From: Nostoc sp. LEGE 12450 | GTDB taxonomy: Bacteria; Cyanobacteriota; Cyanobacteriia; Cyanobacteriales; Nostocaceae | Reading direction: 5' to 3' | Assembly: GCF_015206895.1 (NCBI RefSeq) | Contig: NZ_JADEXU010000026.1 | Coordinates: 1 to 64,000, forward strand | Length of the DNA: 64,000 bases | Part shown: positions 34,189-44,757 of the stretch, piece by piece | How the letters are laid out: every line of letters begins with the position of its first letter | Position numbering within the stretch: position 1 is the stretch's first letter | Notes under the pieces: model-generated | Told to the model about the DNA's origin: nothing | Seen by the model: only the letters and a program-made list of their open reading frames with translations | Databases searched by the model: none | Translations under genes and position numbers: made by a program

Positions 34189-35172
34189 ATGAAGTCAGTT
34201 GCAGATGACCCAGATTCTCAACTTAATACGGCAGACACTCCGCCAGTAGTCCTAACTTCTGAGTTGCGAAAAGTCTATCGCACTGGTTTTTGGCTAAATC
34301 AAAAAGTCGTATCTCTCAAAAACTGTTCTTTAACGGTTTACAAAGGCGAAACCTTTGGGTTGCTAGGGCCAAACGGTGCTGGTAAAACCACCCTTTTAAA
34401 ATTGTTGCTGGGAATTATTCATCCCACTTCTGGACGGGGATTGTTATTGGATAAGCCTATAGGCGATCGCAGTGTTAAGCAACATATCGGCTATCTGCCA
34501 GAAAATCCCTATTTGTATGACTATCTCACTGGCTGGGAATTTTTGCAGCTAGCTGCTGGACTATTCCAAATTCCCCAAAGTGTCCAACGCCAACGCATTC
34601 CCCAACTGCTGGAATTAGTGGGTTTATCCCAAGCTGATGCCCGCAAAAAGCTTTTACGCCGCTATTCAAAAGGAATGCTACAGCGTGTTGGCATGGCACA
34701 GGCGCTAATTAACGAGCCAGATTTGGTTTTTCTGGATGAACCAATGTCTGGTCTCGATCCGGTGGGACGTTACCAAATGCGGGAAATTATCCTGGCGCTA
34801 AAAGCTGCTGGAAAGACGATTTTTTTCAACAGCCATGTTCTTAGTGAAGTAGAACAGATTTGCGATCGCATTGCCATCCTTGCTCAAGGTGAACTAATTT
34901 GCTCTGGTTCCCTTAATGAACTTTTAGGCGTAGACAACACATATTATGTAAAAGGTCAAGGTGGTGACTGGGAAATTCTCAAAAAATGGATACCCACTCT
35001 CAGATTTGAACCTGATGGTTCCTGGCAAGGTACACTACAAGCCGATTACTATGATTTCCTCGCTAGTGTTCGTCTGATGGAAGGTAAAATTATTGCTATG
35101 AACTTGTCGCGTTACTCCCTAGAAGAGTTTTTTATTCAACAAATTCAAAGAAAAAATAACTTAGTTAATTAA
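34189..35172 (+). CDS. ABC transporter ATP-binding protein
   Basis: 327 residues. Walker A is GLLGPNGAGKTTLL, Q-loop region GYLPENPYLYDYL, signature RYSKGMLQRVGMAQ (YSKGM instead of LSGGQ, normal for the ABC-2/DrrA group), Walker B LVFLDEPMSGLDP and H-loop FNSHVLSEVE. A C-terminal regulatory part of about 90 residues follows. No permease adjoins it, so partner and substrate are unknown. Confidence 0.92.
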   Translation: MKSVADDPDSQLNTADTPPVVLTSELRKVYRTGFWLNQKVVSLKNCSLTVYKGETFGLLGPNGAGKTTLLKLLLGIIHPTSGRGLLLDKPIGDRSVKQHIGYLPENPYLYDYLTGWEFLQLAAGLFQIPQSVQRQRIPQLLELVGLSQADARKKLLRRYSKGMLQRVGMAQALINEPDLVFLDEPMSGLDPVGRYQMREIILALKAAGKTIFFNSHVLSEVEQICDRIAILAQGELICSGSLNELLGVDNTYYVKGQGGDWEILKKWIPTLRFEPDGSWQGTLQADYYDFLASVRLMEGKIIAMNLSRYSLEEFFIQQIQRKNNLVN

Positions 35173-35708
35173 TTTCGTTGCCAAATACTCAATTCTAGAT
35201 TTGTTTGAGCAACGTATATACGTGGTATCTTTTTACAGAATAACCTTAAATTTCCGCCTTTTTGAGTTTGTCTTTGCTCAATCAAACTTACAAAAAACTA
35301 AATTCCAGCCTTTTTCCAAGGTTATTTGTAGTTAATCGATAATGGAGTTCATAACTTTTGCAAAAATTACTACTAATAGAATATTTAGAATCACAGTTTA
35401 AGTGTCATTTAATTGACTTTGGTAGAAATGCGTTATTGGTAAGTACCTCTTTACATAACAGACAATTTTTTATATAAACTGCGTTTATCTACGTAAATCA
35501 CATATTTTTTGAGAATCCCCAGATTCAAGTTTGCTCAACTTTAAATTAACTTTACTAAAAATTCAAATTCAATAAACAAATTTCCTCCGGAAAATTACAC
35601 TTTTCGGGGAAAATAAGAGTGTTGGGGAACTTGAATACTTAGGTATAGTCAAAATTAAAATGTTTAGACAGTACTTTATTAATCGTAGTTTCAGAATCTC
35701 AGGTAAAT
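35173..35708. other. 536-bp upstream region of the EPS export gene
   Basis: AT-rich with no ORF. It contains TTTCCTCCGGAAAATT (about 35580), a small dyad (TTCC..GGAA). Probably holds the promoter of the OPX gene and possibly regulatory sites for the EPS locus; none can be named. Confidence 0.4.
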
Positions 35709-37178
35709 ATGCTTAACACAAGTTTGTTTAAATTCCTAACTCAGCCAGTTGTGGGTGTGGCTTTGTTAAGTGCTGTCAATGTCGCTGTGCCATTTGCGAG
35801 TCTAGCTCAGGGACAACCATTACCACCAACTACACAAACACCAGGCACACAAACACAATTAGATACTAATTATTCATTAGGAGGCGGCGATCGCATCCGG
35901 GTAAATGTATTTGAAGTACCTGAATATACAGGAGAATACCAAGTTCCCCCAGGTGGAGCAATTAACCTACCTTTAATTGGCAGTGTGTCAGTCCTCGGTC
36001 TAACAACTGAACAGGCTGCTGACGAAATTGCTAGAAGATATGCTCGCTTCCTCAAACGTCCCTTAATCTCAGTCAATCTGTTATCGCCTCGTCCCATCAA
36101 TATTTTCGTTGCCGGAGAAGTGACACGTCCAGGAGCTTACACTCTTAGCTTGAGCGGAGGCGCGGGAGACAATCCAGGTGTGCAATACCCCACTGTATTA
36201 GCCGCATTGACAACAGCACAGGGCGTAACCTTGGCTGCGGATGTGAGTCAAATTCAATTAAGGCGTAAAATAGGACGTTCTTCAGAGCAAACCGTTAGCG
36301 TCAATTTGAAGGAACTTATCCAAACAGGTAGGTTATCGCAGGATATTACCTTGCGCGATGGAGACACTATAGTTGTGCCAACAGCAACCAACTTCAACGT
36401 GGCAGAATCTCGTAATATATTTGCATCTAACTTTGCTGCCAGCCAAACCACGCCTCGGACGGTAACAATTATTGGTGAAGTTAATCGTCCCGGTTCGTAT
36501 CTTGTTACCCCAGCCAGTACAGATGCTCAGGGAGGTGCAGCAACTAACAGTGGTACTGCTAATCCCAATGGTCTACCAAATGTGACACGGGTTATCCAAC
36601 TAGCAGGGGGAATTACAGCACAGGCTGATGTTCGTAATCTCAGGCTACGTCGACTTACAAGAACTGGCTCAGAACAGGCTATAGATATTAACCTTTGGCA
36701 ACTATTGCAGAGTGGCGACGCTAGTCAAGACATCATCGTGCAAGACGGAGATACGATTGTTATTCCGACGGCAACTGAAATTAACCCCGCAGAAGCTACT
36801 CAATTAGCTACCACTACCTTGTCTCCTACACGAATTCAAGTTGGTGTGGTAGGCGAAGTTAAAAAACCAGGCTTAACAGATGTTCAGCCAAATAGCTCTT
36901 TAAATCAAGCTATACTGGCAGCTGGCGGATTTAATGATGCCAGAGCTAGTAGCAGTGCTGTTGATTTGATTCGCCTCAACCCTAACGGTTCTGTCACTAA
37001 ACGCATAGTAAAAGTGGATTTTTCTGCTGGCATTAATGAGCAAACTAATCCCATACTCCGCAATAATGATGTTGTTGTAGTCAACCGATCTGGTTCCGCT
37101 AAGACTGGCGATACCATAAACACTATAACTGGCCCTCTCGGTGTTATCTTTAATCTTCTGAACTTGTTCGGACTCTAG
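35709..37178 (+). CDS. Outer-membrane polysaccharide export protein (OPX/Wza-like, SLBB domains)
   Basis: 489 residues. Signal peptide at 1-34 (ending FASLAQG). The Poly_export domain (about 52-130) has YSLGGGDRIRVNVFEVPEYT. Three SLBB-type repeats follow: FVAGEVTRPGAYTLSL, TIIGEVNRPGSYLVTP and GVVGEVKKPGLTDVQP. Expected to form the outer-membrane/periplasmic exit channel with the Wzc-like kinase encoded at 41015-43243. Signal peptide without a clear lipobox cysteine. Confidence 0.93.
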   Translation: MLNTSLFKFLTQPVVGVALLSAVNVAVPFASLAQGQPLPPTTQTPGTQTQLDTNYSLGGGDRIRVNVFEVPEYTGEYQVPPGGAINLPLIGSVSVLGLTTEQAADEIARRYARFLKRPLISVNLLSPRPINIFVAGEVTRPGAYTLSLSGGAGDNPGVQYPTVLAALTTAQGVTLAADVSQIQLRRKIGRSSEQTVSVNLKELIQTGRLSQDITLRDGDTIVVPTATNFNVAESRNIFASNFAASQTTPRTVTIIGEVNRPGSYLVTPASTDAQGGAATNSGTANPNGLPNVTRVIQLAGGITAQADVRNLRLRRLTRTGSEQAIDINLWQLLQSGDASQDIIVQDGDTIVIPTATEINPAEATQLATTTLSPTRIQVGVVGEVKKPGLTDVQPNSSLNQAILAAGGFNDARASSSAVDLIRLNPNGSVTKRIVKVDFSAGINEQTNPILRNNDVVVVNRSGSAKTGDTINTITGPLGVIFNLLNLFGL

Positions 37179-38154
37179 TTTAAGGCACAGATGCAAATTG
37201 GGGGCGTTGGTTAAACTTCTCCGTCCCCAAGATTACAATATATATAGTCAAAGAGATTGCTCTTGGTGTATTCCCTTGGGAGAGAGCAATATTCATCTCT
37301 CTTGAACTGTCCTCCACAATACCACCTCTTTTTATTAACTGGACTTACGCACTCAAAACCAGAAAGCTCGATCCCTCTTAAAAAAAAGCGAGTATCTCTT
37401 AGGCGTAAGTATTAGTTAAATTACAGCACTTCCCAGTAAATGAAATACACCTCTCCCCAACACTTACCAGATACTCTTATTTGACCACAGGATAAGACAA
37501 TACTAGAGTACAAAACTGTCTTGCCTTTTGTGATCGCTTGTTAAATAATATGTTTTTATACTATATTTTAAACATCTCTGCGTCTTATTACTTACTAGGT
37601 CATTCTGTAAACCGAAAGCTCGCACTGAAAATTCTTAATTTGCTATTGATATACCTTTTAAAAATTTGTTTTAGCCACTCTGGTTCTTTATGATAATGAG
37701 AATATTTTATAAAAGAGATGTAATAAAGCATTTTCTATATATGAATTTTCTGATTTTGGTGATTATCATTATCATAAGTATTATTTAAGTCAAATACCTG
37801 TTTCATGACAGATATACTATCTTAACTACAGATACCACGTATACACAGTAGAATGATGTCCAATTGGAAATGATGTCATTTGTACCGTTGGTTAGTGTCC
37901 ATTAATGTGATGATTCTGTATACTGATACTCTTTTTTCAGTACTTTTACCAAATAGTTGTCATTTTTTAAAACACTACCTAAAAAAGCATTTCAGCGATA
38001 TTTACGTGGAAATGCTCAGGTGTAAACCTGATAAACCGTTTATAAACTTACAAATGGCAGTTACACGACCGTATCCAATACTGACTTACTGACCAAGGCT
38101 AGAGTTACTGACCGTTGACGATTCAGTTTTTGCAATATACCCTATTTTTCCCCT
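37179..38154. other. 976-bp gene-free region
   Basis: AT-rich. Contains ACTTACGC (37343-37350) and GCGTAAGT (37403-37410), short inverted ends 68 bases apart that may mark a tiny mobile-element remnant. A 70-codon frame at 37880-38092 has no family features and was not called. Confidence 0.45.
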
Positions 38155-39543
38155 ATGATGATTCATGGTTTAGGCTTTCTCAGTTTAAGTGCATCTCTTG
38201 TACTTCCGTGGGCATTAACAGGTCTGGTTCAAGGACAAAGAATAACAGAGTCTTTAGTTAAAGATGTTCGTCAGTTATCCACCGATCAAACCACACCACT
38301 ACCAAGTCGCAAGCTGATCAGCCAGGTTACAACTACAACCTACTATGTTAGTGGTAGCGGAAGCGACAAAAATAGCGGACTCACTCCGTCATCTGCCTTT
38401 AGGACAATTCAAAGAGCAGCAGACCTAACTAACCCTGGCACTACAGTACTGATCATGGATGGGGTATACAAAAATAGTTCCCCTAGCGGTTCAGCACTAG
38501 TAATTAAACGCTCTGGAACGGCAAATTCATGGATTACCTATAAGGCATATCCTGGAGATAAGCCAAAAATTCAGCACAATGGATGGAATGGAATTTCCAT
38601 TCAGAATGGAGCCTCATATATTGAGGTAAATGGTCTGGAGGTTGCAGGTAACAATACCAATATAACCCTTAGTTATGCGCTGAGTCAGAAGTATAATAAA
38701 TCCAACCCACTGACGAGTGGAAACTGCATAAATATAGATGGCCGACAAAATGGTCGCCCCCACCATATACGTATTCTCAGCAACAAAATACATGATTGTG
38801 GAGGTGCGGGCATTTCAGTTACGGCCTCAGACTATATAACAATAGATAATAACGAGGTGTTCAATAATGCCTGGTACTCAGTCTACGGTTGTAGTGGTAT
38901 TTCGATCCTTGAACCTTCCAATTATGACAACAGCCAAGGCTACAAGATTTTTGTAACTAGAAACAAGGTCTACAACAATAAAATGTTAGTTCCCTGGATT
39001 TTCAATGGAAAGTTCCAAGACGGTAATGGCATTATTGTTGATCGTTCAAGAAAAACTGGGTATCGAGGACGTACTTTGATTGCCAACAATATCTCATATA
39101 AAAATGGTGGTTCGGGCATGCATACCTATGACAGCTACCATGTCGATATTGTCCACAACACAGCTTATCTGAATAACCAGACTGAGGGAATTAATTACGG
39201 TCAAATAATGAGTAATTATTCAGATGATATCAAAGTTGTCAATAACATCCTTTATTCTGCGCCTAACAAACCACTAAGCTTTAATAATAAAAGTACTAAC
39301 ACTACTTTTAACTACAATCTCTACAACAACAACAACGGCTCTCGTGTAAATTCTGCTGGTCCTAATGATATTATCGCAGATCCTCTGTTTTTAAATGCCT
39401 CAAATGGTGACTTTAGACTCAACAAAGAGAGTCGGGCCATCAATAGTGGTTTTAAGTGGAATAATTTGGCAACCGATATTCTAGGCAACTCTCGTGTGTA
39501 TGGTTCAGCCTCCGATAGAGGGGCATACGAAATGAGGTATTAG
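38155..39543 (+). CDS. Secreted right-handed parallel beta-helix protein
   Basis: 462 residues. Signal peptide at about 1-28 (MIHGLGFLSLSASLVLPWAL). The fold begins YYVSGSGSDKNSGLTPSSAF then FRTIQRAADLTNPGTTVLIM, the usual start of DUF1565/pectate-lyase-like helices. Helix rungs follow, rich in Asn ladders (ITIDNNEVFNN, ILSNKIHDCGG). Close in form to PL9-type lyases or mannuronan-type epimerases. Since it sits in the EPS locus it may cut, trim or modify the exported polymer; that is inference. Confidence 0.82.
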   Translation: MMIHGLGFLSLSASLVLPWALTGLVQGQRITESLVKDVRQLSTDQTTPLPSRKLISQVTTTTYYVSGSGSDKNSGLTPSSAFRTIQRAADLTNPGTTVLIMDGVYKNSSPSGSALVIKRSGTANSWITYKAYPGDKPKIQHNGWNGISIQNGASYIEVNGLEVAGNNTNITLSYALSQKYNKSNPLTSGNCINIDGRQNGRPHHIRILSNKIHDCGGAGISVTASDYITIDNNEVFNNAWYSVYGCSGISILEPSNYDNSQGYKIFVTRNKVYNNKMLVPWIFNGKFQDGNGIIVDRSRKTGYRGRTLIANNISYKNGGSGMHTYDSYHVDIVHNTAYLNNQTEGINYGQIMSNYSDDIKVVNNILYSAPNKPLSFNNKSTNTTFNYNLYNNNNGSRVNSAGPNDIIADPLFLNASNGDFRLNKESRAINSGFKWNNLATDILGNSRVYGSASDRGAYEMRY

Positions 39544-39781
39544 TTAACAACGGCAAAGGTATTGAGTCAATAATAGTATGGCATCGGGTTGTAGGCAAAA
39601 TGCTGATTTATATAGTTTTTTGTCTACAACCCTTTACTTTTGTTAGAACGGTTATTTGTTTGGATAAAATGGAGATAAACAATCTGGGGCGTTGCTAATT
39701 TCATGTATGAAAATGATCCCTCTTTTGTTACTACGGGGAGAGTATAATCAGAAGGCAACCTGGAAAAAGTAAGTAACAGGA

Positions 39782-40720
39782 ATGGTTACACCACGTAGAC
39801 AGGCAGTAAACACAGTTGCTTTTATAGATAACTATTGCTAACACTATTATTCAGTATTTGAGGATGTGAGGCATTTTGAAGCTTTAAAATTTTTACATTT
39901 GGGAAGACTTTCATAAATTTCACGAAAATCTCTGCAAGAAATAGCTAAAACAGTGGGGCTAAAGGATAGCCAAACACTACATCATTTTTTCAGAGATGCA
40001 CTGTGGGATGTCAAAAAACTAAAAGAAATTAGGCTGTGGTTAACAAAAATGTTTATTGGATAAAGAGAAATAATTTTATGTATTGATGAAACAGGGGATA
40101 AGAAAAAAGGAAAATCGACAGATTATGTAACCAGCCAATATATTGGGAATTTAGGCAAGACAGAGAATGGCTGGGGTATCGGTAAATGCTTACGGTGTGG
40201 TAGATGGGATTACTTATCCACTAATGTTCCAAATATTTAAACCAAAAAATCGCTTAAAAGAAGGAGATAAATACAAGAGCAAGCCCCAAATAGCGGTAGA
40301 GATTATTCAAGAATTGCAAGAATGGGGATTTCAAATCAAATTAGTTTTAGCAGATAACCTTTTAAACAAGTCAAAAACGAACTGGGTTGGGCTGACTTTC
40401 GTTTGACTGATTATGAAAGTATTGAACGTTGGTGGGAAATAATTTTTAGTGCCTATCTTTTAGTCAGCGTTCAAGCCACCTACTTTCAGTTTAATCAACA
40501 ATCAAGCACAACATCTACTTCAGAAGTTTCGTTACACACTGAATCTAATCTTCTTCACTATAGCCAACATCCTTATTGGGAGTCCGGCACTACATGGAAG
40601 AGTGCCTTAAATAATTTGAGATTGATTATTCAACCCTATATTTTTTACTGCTTGATTCAACCTTGGCTCACAGTATTCCATATTCCTGGCATTAAAACGT
40701 TGCTTTTTGAAATTAATTGA
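39782..40720 (+). pseudogene. IS701-family transposase, inactivated
   Basis: DDE transposase broken by several in-frame stops (after FIDNYC, GRLS and KMFIG) and by frameshifts near 40165 and 40390. Recognisable pieces: LCIDETGDKKKGKSTDYVTS, QYIGNLGKTENG, VSVNAYGVVDGITYPLMFQI, KPQIAVEIIQELQEWGF and ADFRLTDYESIERWWEIIFS. The jump from VLADNLL to NKSKTNW suggests an internal deletion that removed an active-site segment. Cannot make an active enzyme. Confidence 0.85.
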
Positions 40721-40835
40721 CTTCATGAATGATTTTCGGGCTTCTCCAGTCAGTTTCTCTATTGCTAGTTGAATCTCTTGCTGATTTTTATTTTCCTAAA
40801 GTAACAAAAGAGGGATGATTCTGCATTATATTAAA

Positions 40836-40871
40836 ATATTTGTAGAAACGTTGCATTGCAACGTTTCTATA
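40836..40871. repeat. Hairpin inserted near the IS right end
   Basis: TAGAAACGTTGCA pairs with TGCAACGTTTCTA. It is similar in style to the TGTAGAGACG-ended repeats of this genome and lies between the inner and outer inverted repeats of the IS. Confidence 0.7.
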
Positions 40872-41014
40872 TCTGGATTCATACCGCAATTCAGCAACGC
40901 CCAATCTTGGATTAAAAGAACTAGGAAATTTTAGTTAATGGTTGCCCAGTATATGCGATTTAAGTGTGGAACAGTTTATCTATGTCTTTTAGTATCCCCT
41001 AAACTTTGGAGATT

Positions 41015-43243
41015 TTATTTTTTTGCAAGCCCCTTAAAGTTTTTTATAGGCTCCATTGGTTTAAAATATTCATGATTGTGATATAAGTAACCACTAGATT
41101 CATTTTTATCAATGATTCCATTCACCACTAAACCTAAGACATTGTAATTGGATCTCTCTAACATCTCTTGAGCCGCGTTAGCACTATTAGAATCAATTAC
41201 CCCAGGGCGAGCTACTAACAAAATGCCATCAGTCATTTGACTTACAGTCAAAGCATCAGCAGCCAAAAGAAGAGGAGGAGCATCAATAATTACAAAATCA
41301 TATTTGTATTGAGAAGAGAAATTTTCAATTAGTGATGCCATCCGTTTTGAATCAAGTAAAGCAAGTGGATTGGGAGGTCTAACTCCAGCAGTTAAAACAT
41401 CAAGATTATCCATTACCTTAGCTACAGCAACATCAAATTCAGCCTGACCTACAAGAACCTCACTCAAGCCAAGTGCATTGCTTATTTGCCAGAGATGATG
41501 CTGAGAAGGAACTCGCATATCTGCATCAATTAGTAAAACTTGACGTCCTAATTGAGCCATCGCTGCTGCTAAATTAGCTGAAACTTTAGACTTGCCTTCT
41601 TTAGGAACTGCGCTAGTTACCACAATAGTTTTAAGCACTTTATCTGAACTCAGGAATTTCAGATTTGCTTGAATCATTCTGTACATTTCGCTAGTTAAAG
41701 AGTAAGGCGTATCTCTAACAGCAATTGTTTGAGTTATTGATTCTGTATTTGAATAACGAGAGCGAACCTTTTTAACAGACAAAGGAACAATTCCTAGCAA
41801 CGTATATCTAAATATATCTCTGACTTCCTTAACTGTTTTCAGGGATCTATCTCTCATGCCTAGAAAAAGAACAGTTGTAGTGGCTAAAAATAAACCAAAC
41901 ATCACTCCTATTACTAAAACAACAATTTTTTTGCCTTCTACTGGCTCTTTTGGTACTAAAGCCTGAGCAATAATCCGCGAATTGGCTGTATTTGTATTTT
42001 CAACTAGCTGTAATTCTTGAACCTTTTTCAATAGGGTTTGATATGTGGATTGTGCAACTTCAACTTTCCGTTCTAACTCCCGTTGATTTTGTGCTAGCTG
42101 TGGTAGAAGTTTAATTCGCTTTTCGTAGTTGGAACGGGAATTAGACAAAGAGGAGAGTCTTTTAGCTAAACCAAAGCGCTGTATTTCTGACTGGAGAAAA
42201 TTTTGGATCAGGCTTTGTCTTAGTTCTCCAATCTGCAATACGTTCTGTGAAACTTGTGCTTGATTGCCAACAGTCTGACCAATTTGCTGTTTTAGGAGGG
42301 CTTTTAAACTAGCTTGCTTTGCTTCTAAGTTAATAATTACGGGGTTGTCATCTAGGAAACGGCTACGCTCAATTGCTAGCTGTCGCTCGGTTTCTTGAAG
42401 TTGTGCAAGAACTCCCTGCACTGCCGGTGACTGACTAAGGGCGCTGACAGCGATCGCTTCCTGAGAATCTAGCTCTACTTTCTGGCGCAGTTCATTGGTT
42501 TGGGCGTTTACCTCATCCAGCTGAGCCTTAACAGTATTCATCTCATTGTCTAGATTTCCAATGGTTGCAACGGCTGACTTTGTTTCCTCTGATAAATCTG
42601 CTATCTGATACTTCTGTTTAAATATACGTAGAGATACTTCTGTATTATTAAGAATTTCCTGAGTTTTAGGAAGCTGTTTAGCAATAAATTGACGAGTTGC
42701 TGCTGCCTCGGAGCGATTTGTCAGAATATCATTTTCTAAATAAAAATTCATGATTGTATTGACCACTGCCGCTGATTGTTCGGGGTCAGGGCTGGTATAG
42801 CTAATTCGCAATACATCGGTCGCACTAACAATTTTTAGCGTCAAAGATTTTCGGAGCTTTTCTACTTCTAGAGGTTTACCTTCTTGGTCTTTCAGTTTTA
42901 GTTTATCTATTGTCCTCTGCAATAAAGTAGGCGAAGAAATAACTTCTATCTGAGTGTTGATAGGATTTTGAGTTGCTAGCAGCGATTTTAAATCTCCTCC
43001 ATCTCCTCCTTCAGTGTTAGTAGGCAAAAGACTAGAGCCTACTACTTTAAAAGAAGGAATTCTAAATAATAGTTTTCCTTCGGCTTCATAGGATGGCTTC
43101 ATAAACTGTGTAGCTATAGCACTGAGAATAACTGTAGCTGTAAATATCGCAGTAGCAGGTAGCCACCATTGTTTCAATATGAATAAGTAGCGACTAAGGT
43201 CTAAATCAATAGATTCTCTAGATTCCGTAGATTTTTCTGACAT
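41015..43243 (-). CDS. Polysaccharide co-polymerase / BY-kinase (Wzc-like)
   Basis: Inner-membrane chain-length regulator and tyrosine autokinase. 742 residues. Membrane span at about 30-50, periplasmic Wzz domain with long coiled coils (about 190-430), second span at about 447-467, then cytosolic BY-kinase. Its Walker A is AVPKEGKSKVSANLA (about 540-553), Walker A' LLIDADMRVPS (about 570) and Walker B FVIIDAPPLLL (about 650). The C-terminus has a modest tyrosine group (SGYLYHNHEYF). Works with OPX 35709-37178. Confidence 0.93.
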   Translation of the reverse strand: MSEKSTESRESIDLDLSRYLFILKQWWLPATAIFTATVILSAIATQFMKPSYEAEGKLLFRIPSFKVVGSSLLPTNTEGGDGGDLKSLLATQNPINTQIEVISSPTLLQRTIDKLKLKDQEGKPLEVEKLRKSLTLKIVSATDVLRISYTSPDPEQSAAVVNTIMNFYLENDILTNRSEAAATRQFIAKQLPKTQEILNNTEVSLRIFKQKYQIADLSEETKSAVATIGNLDNEMNTVKAQLDEVNAQTNELRQKVELDSQEAIAVSALSQSPAVQGVLAQLQETERQLAIERSRFLDDNPVIINLEAKQASLKALLKQQIGQTVGNQAQVSQNVLQIGELRQSLIQNFLQSEIQRFGLAKRLSSLSNSRSNYEKRIKLLPQLAQNQRELERKVEVAQSTYQTLLKKVQELQLVENTNTANSRIIAQALVPKEPVEGKKIVVLVIGVMFGLFLATTTVLFLGMRDRSLKTVKEVRDIFRYTLLGIVPLSVKKVRSRYSNTESITQTIAVRDTPYSLTSEMYRMIQANLKFLSSDKVLKTIVVTSAVPKEGKSKVSANLAAAMAQLGRQVLLIDADMRVPSQHHLWQISNALGLSEVLVGQAEFDVAVAKVMDNLDVLTAGVRPPNPLALLDSKRMASLIENFSSQYKYDFVIIDAPPLLLAADALTVSQMTDGILLVARPGVIDSNSANAAQEMLERSNYNVLGLVVNGIIDKNESSGYLYHNHEYFKPMEPIKNFKGLAKK

Positions 43244-43402
43244 AAATCTTCCTAAATACAGATATTAAGTAAGAAACTAAAAAAGACTTAGAGAATGCAC
43301 AAACCACTGCAATTGACAAGAATGATGCGATTTGACAATATGACAATAGTATAGACTATCTAAGTTATAAATTCAGTTCCTATTGTCGCACAATAATGCC
43401 AA

Positions 43403-44596
43403 CTAGCTTTGCCAAATCTTCTCATAAGCCTCTAACAATTTTGGAACTTGATATTGCCATTCAAGAATCTTCTCCATTCTCAGTCGTCCTTCGGCTCCTA
43501 TCTTTTCTCTTAATTCAGGAAAATCTAGAAGCTCTAGAATTTTCTCAGCAAATTCGACCTCATCATTAGGCTTGGCATAAAGAGATGCTTCCTGTGCAGA
43601 ACGTCTTCCCTCTCGCAAATCAAACTGGACAATTGCTTTTCCCATCGCCATGTATTCGAGGATTTTATTCATAGTGCAGTTTTCGTTATAAGCAGATGTT
43701 GGGGAGGGTTCTACACAAACATCACAACTGGAAAGCCTTTCTAAAAGTTCCTCTCCTTGCTTAAACCCTGTAAATTCTACAAACTCACTCACTCCTAACT
43801 CTTTGGATAAAACTTTAAGTTTTTCGGCTGCTGGTCCACTACCAATCAACATAAAGTGAATATCTTGGCGATTTTTTTTCTGGGTAATATAATATACTAT
43901 TCTCAGAAGATAATCAATTCCCTCTGGCTCACCCATAACACCCATATATCCTATCAAGTGCTTCTTACCTCTACGATAATTCGGATTTGGGAGCATTCTG
44001 TGAAAACGAGAAAGGTCGGGCGCACTACGAACTACAAAGACCTTCTCCGGTTTCTTGTGTCCACGGGTAAGAGCTACCTCTCGGTGCGACTCGTTCGTTG
44101 AAATTACTATATCTGCTGTGGCATAGGTCAAGCGTTCAGCCCAGCATAATCCATGATAAAAAATATCCCGCCGTTGATACTTAGCTTCATACATCTCTGG
44201 ACTGAGGTCATGATGGTCAAAGATGACCCAGATGCGATGAAATAATTTAAACCATCCTGCTACTAAAAAAAGTAAATCCGGCGGATTACAAATATGGATA
44301 ACATCAAAACCACGCTCTCGCCATACCCGTTGAGCTAGACGGAATTGCCAATTAATCGCCCAACTATACTCTCGAAGATAACCAAAGACAGAACTTTCTT
44401 CTGGTGGTAGAGGATGACGATAAATGTGAATTTTCTCAATAATCTCGTAAGATTTCTCAAACCCATTACCTGTTGGTGAAATTACGCTAACTTCATACCC
44501 AGCTTTTTGCAAAGTAGTTGCTTCCATCCATACCCGCCGATCAAAGGGAACTGGCAGATTTTCAACGATAATTAGTACTTTTTTAGGTAATGCCAT
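43403..44596 (-). CDS. Glycosyltransferase family 4
   Basis: 397 residues, GT-B fold. N-terminal VLIIVENLPVPFDRRVWMEA is typical of the WcaI-like group. The donor domain has GYMGVMGEPEGIDYLLR and the late motif AYNENCTMNKILEYMAMGKA, with the second catalytic-region Glu. Transfers a sugar to the lipid-linked EPS repeat; donor and linkage unknown. Same strand as the Wzc-like gene. Confidence 0.9.
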   Translation of the reverse strand: MALPKKVLIIVENLPVPFDRRVWMEATTLQKAGYEVSVISPTGNGFEKSYEIIEKIHIYRHPLPPEESSVFGYLREYSWAINWQFRLAQRVWRERGFDVIHICNPPDLLFLVAGWFKLFHRIWVIFDHHDLSPEMYEAKYQRRDIFYHGLCWAERLTYATADIVISTNESHREVALTRGHKKPEKVFVVRSAPDLSRFHRMLPNPNYRRGKKHLIGYMGVMGEPEGIDYLLRIVYYITQKKNRQDIHFMLIGSGPAAEKLKVLSKELGVSEFVEFTGFKQGEELLERLSSCDVCVEPSPTSAYNENCTMNKILEYMAMGKAIVQFDLREGRRSAQEASLYAKPNDEVEFAEKILELLDFPELREKIGAEGRLRMEKILEWQYQVPKLLEAYEKIWQS

Positions 44597-44757
44597 AATA
44601 ATCTCAACTCTTAATCAGTTTAGTAAAACACTGACTTGTCAGTTCTAAAATCTGCCTTTTTGGGGTAAATTTTAGTGATACCTGGTGAAACTGGGCTGAA
44701 TCAAGTGCAGGTCTGCATTTTTATAGGTTTCTATTTTGCAGTGCTAGATTTATCATT

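Larger units (their letters stand above)
39686..40902 (+). mobile_element. Degenerate IS701-like insertion sequence
   Basis: Inverted ends GGGGCGTTGCT (39686-39696) and AGCAACGCCC (40893-40902) are flanked by a 5-base direct repeat AATCT (39681-39685 and 40903-40907). A second, inner inverted pair (ATGATCCCTCTTTTGTTACT at 39713-39732 and AGTAACAAAAGAGGGATGAT at 40800-40819) suggests the right end was pushed outward by an inserted hairpin (40838-40870). Length 1.2 kb. Confidence 0.75.

Noticed and set aside
37880-38092. 70-codon plus-strand ORF
   Set aside because: AT-rich region, no motif, no ribosome-binding site and no similarity recognised.
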